Source: CAYFHQ01 sp964342805
Lineage (GTDB): Bacteria; Bacillota; Clostridia; Peptostreptococcales; Acidaminobacteraceae
Assembly: GCA_964342805.1 (NCBI GenBank)
Contig: CAYFHQ010000161.1
Coordinates: 1-5,749, forward strand
Reading direction: 5' to 3'
DNA: 5,749 nt
Shown here: positions 1 through 4,664 of the stretch, one piece after another
Layout: every line of letters starts with the position of its first letter
How positions within the stretch are numbered: the stretch's first letter is position 1
The notes under the pieces: generated by a model
The model's database searches: none
Told to the model about the DNA's origin: nothing
The model's input: only the letters and a program-made list of their open reading frames with translations
Translations under genes and position numbers: made by a program

Positions 1-770
1 CCTTGGAAGCAGAAGGGATTCAACCGGTTGGTATTGTCAATACCCATGGACACGCCGACCATTGTGGTGGGAATGCCTACCTGGTCCGTCATTACAAGTG
101 TAAGATCTATACCAGTGTAGCGGAGAAGCCTTTTGTAGAAGAGGGTTGGTTGGAACCCTACACCCTGTTTGGGGCAAGGCCCATGAAGGCCCTGCGAGGA
201 AAGTTGGTCCAGCACAAGGGAAGCCCGGTTGACCAAGTCCTTGAACCGGGCCAAGTCAATCTCTTTGGCCTTGACCTGGTCCTCCATGACTGTGCCGGCC
301 ACAGTCCGGGCATGATCGCAGTAGAAACAGAAGAAGGGGTTATGTTTTCTGGGGACAGTGTCTTTGAAAAATCCTTAGTGGACCGTTATCCCATGCTCTT
401 CCTCTACGACCTGGACGGGGTCATGAGAACCCTTGACCATTTAAGCAGGGTCGATGTAGACCATGTTGTCCCTTCCCATGGCAAGATCATGAACAAGGAG
501 TCCTTCATGGAGGTGATTGAAGCCAATCGGAAGGCCTATAGCCTCATAAGGGAGACCATCTTGGAAGCTTGCGGCCAGGAGGGTAGGGGTGCAAGCCCTG
601 AAACCATCCATGGATGGCTCACTGAAAAGCTGGACCAAAAGGAAAATGTGGTCCAGTACCACCTTAACCATGCTGTGATTCATAGTCACTTGGCTAGCCT
701 TGTTGACAAGGGGCATGTTGAAGCTGTAGTAGATAGAGGTCTAGTCACCTATAGGCGGATGGACCTATAG
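1..770 (+). CDS. MBL-fold metallo-hydrolase (5' truncated by window edge)
   Basis: This is the C-terminal part of a metallo-beta-lactamase-fold hydrolase, open at the left edge; about 255 codons are visible. Numbered from the TTG codon at base 3, the full metal-ligand set is present: the HxHxDH motif (H15, H17, D19, H20 in THGHADH), H100 in GHSPG, D118 in SGDS and H159 in PSHG, so the enzyme is probably an active dinuclear metal hydrolase of the GloB/COG0491 type. HxHxDH normally lies some 50-60 residues into such proteins, so the TTG at base 3 is very unlikely to be the start. Residues about 185-255 follow the catalytic domain and look like a small helical/winged-helix C-terminal domain (HLASLVDKGHVEAV), as in LACTB2-like members. 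The substrate cannot be read from sequence; thioester, lactone or phosphodiester hydrolysis are all possible. The gene is convergent with the sensor kinase, and no plus-strand terminator with a U-tract follows it. Confidence 0.9.
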   Translation, partial: LEAEGIQPVGIVNTHGHADHCGGNAYLVRHYKCKIYTSVAEKPFVEEGWLEPYTLFGARPMKALRGKLVQHKGSPVDQVLEPGQVNLFGLDLVLHDCAGHSPGMIAVETEEGVMFSGDSVFEKSLVDRYPMLFLYDLDGVMRTLDHLSRVDVDHVVPSHGKIMNKESFMEVIEANRKAYSLIRETILEACGQEGRGASPETIHGWLTEKLDQKENVVQYHLNHAVIHSHLASLVDKGHVEAVVDRGLVTYRRMDL

Positions 771-778
771 ATTGACCT

Positions 779-832
779 CTTCTTCCATAGAGTAGTGGCA
801 GCATATGTCCAGTTGGAAGAAGCCTCCTATCA
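779..832. repeat. Inverted repeat after the MBL-fold gene
   Basis: CTTCTTCCA (779-787) is perfectly complementary to TGGAAGAAG (824-832), giving a 9-bp stem with a 36-nt loop, starting 9 nt after the hydrolase stop codon. No U-tract follows on the plus strand, and the loop is long. It may help protect or end the hydrolase transcript, but it is not a standard intrinsic terminator and could be chance. Confidence 0.3.
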
Positions 833-840
833 ACTTGCAC

Positions 841-883
841 AATAAATAAAAGGAACTGCACAGAGTGATCTGTTGCAGTTCCT
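841..883 (-). terminator. Intrinsic terminator of the solute-binding protein/kinase operon
   Basis: AGGAACTGCA (851-860) pairs perfectly with TGCAGTTCCT (874-883). Beyond a single bulged base (873), CAGA (861-864) pairs with TCTG (869-872) around a GTGA tetraloop. Read on the minus strand, the stem is followed at once by a U-rich tail (TTTTATTTATT, 851-841), the classic intrinsic-terminator arrangement. It lies about 60 nt past the kinase stop codon. On the plus strand the stem is followed by mixed sequence, so it is probably directional, although the hairpin may also slow convergent transcription from the hydrolase gene. Confidence 0.88.
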
Positions 884-942
884 CTATTCGTTCACTATAT
901 GGGACCTGTCTTGTAGGGCTGGAAGAAGGGTCTTGCGACCAG

Positions 943-2718
943 TTACTCCTTATTCCGGATAGACGTGTCCTGCTGTAACTCTGAAAACTCCAGGTTAACC
1001 GCATGTTGCTTGTCCCTTTGTTGGTGGGAAAATGCCCGGTCTCCCTCAAAACCAATGTAGGTCGTTCGTAGAGGTAGTTGAAGGGAGAAGGTACTCCCTT
1101 CCCCTGGAACAGAAGACACATTGATCTGTCCCCCGTGGAGTTCCACCAAGTTTTTCACTAGGGAAAGGCCAATACCATGGCCCTCGTGGCTCCGGTTGAG
1201 GGTAGTGTCCACTTGCTCAAAGCGGTTGAAGATCTTTTCCTGGAACTCTTCTGCAATACCAATCCCCTGGTCAATGACGTCCACCTGGACAAAGTCTTCA
1301 GTGGGTTCGTCTATCTGGATAATGATCTCAGACCCTGGGTCTGAGAACTTAATGGCATTGGACAAGAGGTTCATCATAATCCGGTCCAGCTCAAAGGGAT
1401 CACACTCCACCAGACTCTCTTCCAAGTCAGTTTGAAGACTGACGGTCAGGTCCTTTAGGTCCAGGTAGGGCTGGATGGTGATAATCAGCTCTTCGCAGAG
1501 GTAAATGATGTCCACAACATCGATGTTCAACATGTACTTGTCCGCGTCCATCTTGGTAATGTCAATCAGGTTGTTGACCACCCGCAAGAGGCGGTAGGAG
1601 TTGGACTTAATAATGTGGGTATAGGACCCAACATTCTCTAAAAGCTTGTCATAGTTCTGCTTGTTGAGGTAGAGTTCATTCAACTGGACAGCACCCAAGA
1701 TCACATTGAGGGGGGTCCGCAGTTCGTGGGACAAGTTAATGAAGTAGTCATTTTTGAACTTCTCATGTTGGATGATTTCGTCATAGAGGGCCTGGTTCTC
1801 CGTAAGTTTTTCACGGAGCTGGCTGGTCTTGTCTTCCACACGTTTTTGCAGGGTCTTGCCCCGGTAGATAAGGAAGAGAATAATGGCAATGGACAGGCCG
1901 AGGATAATATTAAAGGCCTGGAGGTAGATCATGTCCCGATTCAAGCGGTCAGGCTCTTCCAGCCACTTGGCTGACAAACGGGTGACCCGACCATTGGTCT
2001 TTGACTCAATAATAAAGGAGTCCAGTTGGTTTTGAACCCGGTCCTTCTTGACCCAGTAGCCAGAATTCTTAAAATAGAGCTTTTGATCCACAAACTCCAC
2101 ATCGCTTATATCGTCGTCATATAAAATGGCATTGGTCTGATGATAGGGCATAATCGCCACATCAATTTCCTCGTTGTGGAGGGCCTCAATAACCTGTGAG
2201 TAGTGGGTAAAGGTCTTGAGCTTACCGGGAACAACCAGGCTGTTGACATAGTCGTCAGCCTCTTGTCCATCCCGGACCCCAATGGTTAGATTGGCCAGAC
2301 CCTGGGCCGTTTCATAAAAACTATGGAGGTCATCCTTTTTAACCAGGTTTCGATTCTGGTAGGTCAAGAAGACGTAATACTCCTGGACAAAGAGGGGGAG
2401 GGTTTTCCCACCTCGGTGCATGCTGAAGTAGGTGCCATCATATAGGACATCCCCATATTCTTCGTAGGCCTTGGACGCCTGTTCTGGTGTATGGAGTTCC
2501 ACAATCAGGTTATAGCCTTTTTGGTCAGCAAACTCCTTGATCATGTCATAGGCAAATCCAGCAGGCTCACCATTCTTGTCTGTAAAGATAAATGGATAGT
2601 CATTTATCACACCAATAAAGGTAAGATCCTCCATTACATCAGCCTGGGTATATGAAGTTGTCAAGGCAGTAAGGACCATGATGATAACCATGATCGTCAG
2701 CTGATGTCGTTGTTTCAT
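943..2718 (-). CDS. Membrane sensor histidine kinase with family-3 solute-binding sensor domain
   Basis: A 591-residue histidine kinase. Residues about 1-27 form a signal peptide or first membrane segment. About 33-253 is a SBP_bac_3-type extracellular sensor (IGVINDYPFIF, then GFAYDMIKEFA), the fold that binds amino acids and similar small ligands. A membrane helix at about 264-285 leads into a short coiled coil, then HisKA with the H-box LSHELRTP (phospho-acceptor H331), the N-box NLLSNAIKFS (about 450-459), the G1 box DQGIGI (483-488), the F-box FNRFEQVD and the G2 box GHGIGL (513-518). All catalytic boxes look intact. The catalytic core ends near residue 550, and a charged tail of about 40 residues follows with no receiver or HPt domain. 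The start at 2718 is chosen because AGGAG (2726-2730) lies 7 nt upstream and a hydrophobic signal follows; an in-frame ATG at 2754 would place 12 polar residues before it. That ribosome binding site overlaps the stop codon of the upstream solute-binding protein gene, which suggests translational coupling. No response regulator is adjacent, so its partner is unknown. Confidence 0.93.
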   Translation of the reverse strand: MKQRHQLTIMVIIMVLTALTTSYTQADVMEDLTFIGVINDYPFIFTDKNGEPAGFAYDMIKEFADQKGYNLIVELHTPEQASKAYEEYGDVLYDGTYFSMHRGGKTLPLFVQEYYVFLTYQNRNLVKKDDLHSFYETAQGLANLTIGVRDGQEADDYVNSLVVPGKLKTFTHYSQVIEALHNEEIDVAIMPYHQTNAILYDDDISDVEFVDQKLYFKNSGYWVKKDRVQNQLDSFIIESKTNGRVTRLSAKWLEEPDRLNRDMIYLQAFNIILGLSIAIILFLIYRGKTLQKRVEDKTSQLREKLTENQALYDEIIQHEKFKNDYFINLSHELRTPLNVILGAVQLNELYLNKQNYDKLLENVGSYTHIIKSNSYRLLRVVNNLIDITKMDADKYMLNIDVVDIIYLCEELIITIQPYLDLKDLTVSLQTDLEESLVECDPFELDRIMMNLLSNAIKFSDPGSEIIIQIDEPTEDFVQVDVIDQGIGIAEEFQEKIFNRFEQVDTTLNRSHEGHGIGLSLVKNLVELHGGQINVSSVPGEGSTFSLQLPLRTTYIGFEGDRAFSHQQRDKQHAVNLEFSELQQDTSIRNKE

Positions 2719-2725
2719 GAAGTGA

Positions 2726-2730
2726 CTCCT
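2726..2730 (-). promoter_or_regulatory. Ribosome binding site of the kinase, overlapping the upstream stop codon
   Basis: AGGAG on the minus strand, 7 nt before the ATG at 2718. Its first two bases are the last two bases of the TAG stop codon (2729-2731) of the solute-binding protein gene. This decides the kinase start and is the usual arrangement for termination-reinitiation coupling, which would keep the two proteins in proportion. Confidence 0.75.
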
Positions 2731-3979
2731 ACTCTTGAATTCGTTCTGTTGCACTTTCTATGGCTTCCTCAGGGGTCTTTTCCCCAGTCAAGGCTTTGGT
2801 AACTTCGTCTTGTAAGATATAGGATATTTTATCATAGTAAGACACACGTGGTCTAGGCTTGGCACTATTTAAAAATTCTTGCATTTCAGTCAAATAGGGC
2901 ATGATTTCCAGGACGTCGGGGTCCGAGTATAAAGACCGCTCCGATGGCAGGTAGTAGTGGGTTAGGACCATGTCCTTTTCCATTTCCTTGGACACCATGA
3001 ACTTGATAAACTTCACAGACTCTTCCTTCTTTGTTGACTGCTCAGCAACCATAAAGAGCCAACCCCCATAGGTCCCGTGGCTTGTTCCGCCTTTTACACC
3101 AGATGGTAGGGGAGCGACACCAACATTTCCTGAAACCATGGAGTTTTCACCCTGAACTCGGCGCCATCCGGAGGGCCAATCCCGCATAAAGATCAATTGG
3201 CCGTTCATGAACTTCTCACGAACCGTGCCGGACTTAAAGGTGGTCACGTCTGGTGGTGCAACACCGTCTGTAAAGATCATGTCGGTCATGGTTTCCAGGG
3301 CTTTTTTAGCCTCTAGGCTGTTGAGAATCAGGTTGTTTTCCTTATCCAGTACATCTCCACCATACGACCATAAGAACTCTAAGTAATTGGTAGTGAGTCC
3401 TTCAAACTCAAACCAGGAACCGGCGATTCCATACATATCCTTTTCTCTATCCATAATGTACTTGGAGGTCTCAACCAGCTCATCCCAAGTTTCTGGGACA
3501 GGGCGATCATACTTGGCAAGGAGGTCCTTGCGGTAATACAACATCCCTGAGTCAATGCGGTAGGGTATGCCGTAAAGGGTGTCGTTAATGGTCCCCGCAT
3601 CAACGGCACTGGTAAGTAAGGTATCTAGTTCGTCCTTGGTGAAGTGCTCTTCCAAGGATGCGATCCACCCTGCATTCACAAAGATAGCCGGCCATGTCAC
3701 GTCTGCGTCAATGATGTCCACTTCGCCATTTTGTAGGGCTAGGGCATTACTAATAATTTCATACTTGTCGTTGGTGTTGTCAGGCAGTTCCACCAAGTTT
3801 ACCCGAATGCTTGGATTCTTCTGCTCAAATTCAGCTATGGCCCGGTTGATAAAACCCAATTTATCCGGGTGGAAATAGACGTTGATTTCGGTCTTTTGGT
3901 TCATAACGTATACGATGTTAACTAAAATGCCTAGTACAATTAATGCGATGACTGCCAAAACCCCTTTATTCCGAAACAT
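2729..3979 (-). CDS. Extracellular solute-binding protein, family 1 (membrane-anchored, no lipobox)
   Basis: A 416-residue family-1 (SBP_bac_1, MalE/UgpB-like) solute-binding protein. Diagnostic segments include AIAEFEQKNPSIRV (48-60), VDIIDADVTWPAIF (87-100), YGIPYRIDSGMLYYRKDLL (136-154), PETWDEL (162-168), FMNGQLIFMRDWP (257-269), and YGGWLFMVAEQS (304-315) with VKFIKFMVS (322-330). Family members usually bind sugars, oligosaccharides or polyol phosphates; the ligand here is unknown. Residues about 7-26 are strongly hydrophobic, preceded by FRNK, and look like a signal anchor or signal peptide. There is no cysteine anywhere in the protein, so there is no lipobox, unlike most Gram-positive binding proteins, and no clear AxA cleavage site is visible. 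The start is supported by GGAGG 6 nt upstream (minus strand, CGGAGGGCAATATG). It lies 10 nt upstream of a sensor kinase and has no permease or ATPase neighbour in view, so a co-sensor role is at least as likely as import. Confidence 0.92.
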   Translation of the reverse strand: MFRNKGVLAVIALIVLGILVNIVYVMNQKTEINVYFHPDKLGFINRAIAEFEQKNPSIRVNLVELPDNTNDKYEIISNALALQNGEVDIIDADVTWPAIFVNAGWIASLEEHFTKDELDTLLTSAVDAGTINDTLYGIPYRIDSGMLYYRKDLLAKYDRPVPETWDELVETSKYIMDREKDMYGIAGSWFEFEGLTTNYLEFLWSYGGDVLDKENNLILNSLEAKKALETMTDMIFTDGVAPPDVTTFKSGTVREKFMNGQLIFMRDWPSGWRRVQGENSMVSGNVGVAPLPSGVKGGTSHGTYGGWLFMVAEQSTKKEESVKFIKFMVSKEMEKDMVLTHYYLPSERSLYSDPDVLEIMPYLTEMQEFLNSAKPRPRVSYYDKISYILQDEVTKALTGEKTPEEAIESATERIQE

Positions 3980-4012
3980 ATTGCCCTCCGTTCATTCATT
4001 TTTCATACCTGA

Positions 4013-4042
4013 ATAATAAATACCCGATCCGTCCACGATCAA
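4013..4042 (-). promoter_or_regulatory. Candidate promoter of the solute-binding protein/kinase operon
   Basis: On the minus strand TTGATC (4042-4037, 4 of 6 matches to TTGACA) is separated by 18 nt from TATTAT (4018-4013, 5 of 6 matches to TATAAT). Transcription would start near 4006, leaving a leader of about 26 nt before the ATG at 3979. The promoter lies almost wholly inside or next to the dyad at 4020-4070, so a protein or hairpin there could affect initiation. It is a match to consensus only. Confidence 0.45.
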
Positions 4043-4070
4043 CCAGTTCGATCGCTGAAGAATCGGGTAT
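4014..4070 (-). terminator. Hairpin after the Lrp/AsnC gene: probable terminator, possibly also an operator
   Basis: ATACCCGAT (4020-4028) and ATCGGGTAT (4062-4070) form a perfect 9-bp stem. Its 33-nt loop holds a second hairpin, CGATC (4036-4040) with GATCG (4050-4054). On the minus strand the stem is followed by TTATTATTC, a moderately U-rich tail, and the hairpin begins 8 nt past the Lrp/AsnC stop codon, so it fits as that gene's terminator. The tail is weaker and the loop longer than in the 851-883 terminator. The predicted promoter of the next operon overlaps it, so an operator role is an alternative. Confidence 0.55.
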
Positions 4071-4078
4071 CAATAGGA

Positions 4079-4510
4079 TTAGGGAAGGATTGGCTTGTTG
4101 GCCAGTGGTGTTGACAAGACAATTTCTGTCCTTGTGCTCCCAATCGCCTGGATTTTGTCCAGTAACCGCTCTAAATCTGGTGTGTTGTGGAGCAGGGCTG
4201 TAATGGTCATACAGTCGTTACCGGTCACGTGGTGGCACTCAATGATAGCTTCGTGTTCGGTGGCCAACTTGAGAAATGCCTTGTGGGCACTTACATTGAG
4301 ACCTACATGTATGATGACCTTTACCGTTAAGCCAAGCTTAAGTGGGTCAACAATGGCCTTGTAGCCAGTGATTACTTTATTTTCTTCCAGTCGCTTCACA
4401 CGTTCTGAAACGGCAGGAGAGGTGAGGGAAACACGCTTTCCCAATTCCTTCATGGAAATACGGCCTTCCGTCTGTAGGATTTCCAGTATTTTGCGATCCG
4501 TTGCGTCCAT
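4079..4510 (-). CDS. Lrp/AsnC-family transcriptional regulator
   Basis: A full-length 143-residue Lrp/AsnC (feast/famine) regulator. The N-terminal winged helix-turn-helix (about 1-55) begins with DATDRKILEILQTEGRISMKEL, and the recognition region reads SPAVSERVKRLEENKVITGY (31-50). The C-terminal RAM/AsnC ligand-binding and oligomerisation domain (about 62-135) contains ECHHVTGNDCMTI (91-103), where G97 and D99 match the conserved effector-pocket turn. Such proteins form dimers to octamers that bind DNA in response to amino acids or related small molecules, and they often regulate themselves and a divergent neighbour. The start is fixed by GAGGAGG, 5 nt before the ATG at 4510. The gene is divergent from the carboxyltransferase gene across 154 bp. 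Its effector cannot be told from sequence. No convincing -35/-10 pair for it was found in the intergenic region. Confidence 0.94.
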   Translation of the reverse strand: MDATDRKILEILQTEGRISMKELGKRVSLTSPAVSERVKRLEENKVITGYKAIVDPLKLGLTVKVIIHVGLNVSAHKAFLKLATEHEAIIECHHVTGNDCMTITALLHNTPDLERLLDKIQAIGSTRTEIVLSTPLANKPILP

Positions 4511-4538
4511 GGATTCCTCCTCTTAACATTTAAGGGGT

Positions 4539-4570
4539 TACAGTGAAAACTGCTTACTAATTTAACTGTA
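4539..4570. repeat. Dyad in the Lrp/AsnC gene leader
   Basis: TACAGT (4539-4544) and ACTGTA (4565-4570) are inverted copies 20 bp apart. The left copy overlaps a second small dyad, CAGT-GAAA-ACTG (4541-4552). CAG...CTG arms loosely recall Lrp-type sites, but the match is short and A+T-rich surroundings make chance likely. It lies 29-60 bp upstream of the regulator's start codon, where an autoregulatory site would be expected. Confidence 0.3.
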
Positions 4571-4593
4571 TCTATCTTATCACTTTTTATGGT

Positions 4594-4605
4594 GCATGTA
4601 CATGC
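4594..4605. promoter_or_regulatory. Perfect 12-bp palindrome, candidate operator for the carboxyltransferase gene
   Basis: GCATGTACATGC is a perfect, spacer-free palindrome in the divergent intergenic region, and its centre TGTACA (4597-4602) coincides with the predicted -35 hexamer of the rightward promoter. A dimeric protein bound here would block polymerase. The Lrp/AsnC protein encoded next door is the simplest candidate, but no binding-site consensus I know identifies the regulator. Confidence 0.5.
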
Positions 4606-4625
4606 TGGAAAGGCAATGCTAGAAT
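4597..4625 (+). promoter_or_regulatory. Candidate promoter of the carboxyltransferase gene (extended -10)
   Basis: TGTACA (4597-4602, 4 of 6 matches to TTGACA), a 17-nt spacer, then TAGAAT (4620-4625, 5 of 6 matches to TATAAT) preceded by TGC, which gives an extended -10. The start point would be near 4632, with a leader of about 33 nt carrying GGGAGGA (4653-4659) 5 nt before the ATG. Spacing and leader length are all normal for a Firmicute sigma-A promoter. Confidence 0.55.
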
Positions 4626-4664
4626 GAAGGAAAGATTTGAGTAATTCGTTTTGGGAGGATAACA

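Noticed and set aside
3..5. TTG at base 3 as the true start of the MBL-fold hydrolase
   Set aside because: It would leave only 14 residues before HxHxDH, whereas the fold needs about 50-60 residues of beta sheet before that motif. The gene is cut by the window edge.
851..883. Use of the strong hairpin as a plus-strand terminator for the MBL-fold gene
   Set aside because: On the plus strand it is followed by CTATTCGTTC rather than a U-tract. The A-rich flank on the left makes it a proper terminator only on the minus strand.
1121..1435. Open reading frame on the plus strand opposite the kinase gene
   Set aside because: It is antisense to the conserved histidine kinase ATPase region, has no ribosome binding site that stands out, and its product has biased low-information composition (S, W, P, R).
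2719..2754. Longer start for the sensor kinase at the in-frame ATG at 2754, overlapping the solute-binding protein gene by 26 nt
   Set aside because: It adds 12 polar residues before the hydrophobic signal segment. The ATG at 2718 has AGGAG 7 nt upstream.
4095..4364. Open reading frame on the plus strand opposite the Lrp/AsnC gene
   Set aside because: It is fully antisense to a conserved gene and encodes no recognisable domain.
4511..4600. A -35/-10 pair for the Lrp/AsnC gene on the minus strand
   Set aside because: Several A+T-rich hexamers exist (TAAGAT, TTAAAT, TTAAGA), but none has an acceptable -35 at 16-18 nt while leaving room for the ribosome binding site.
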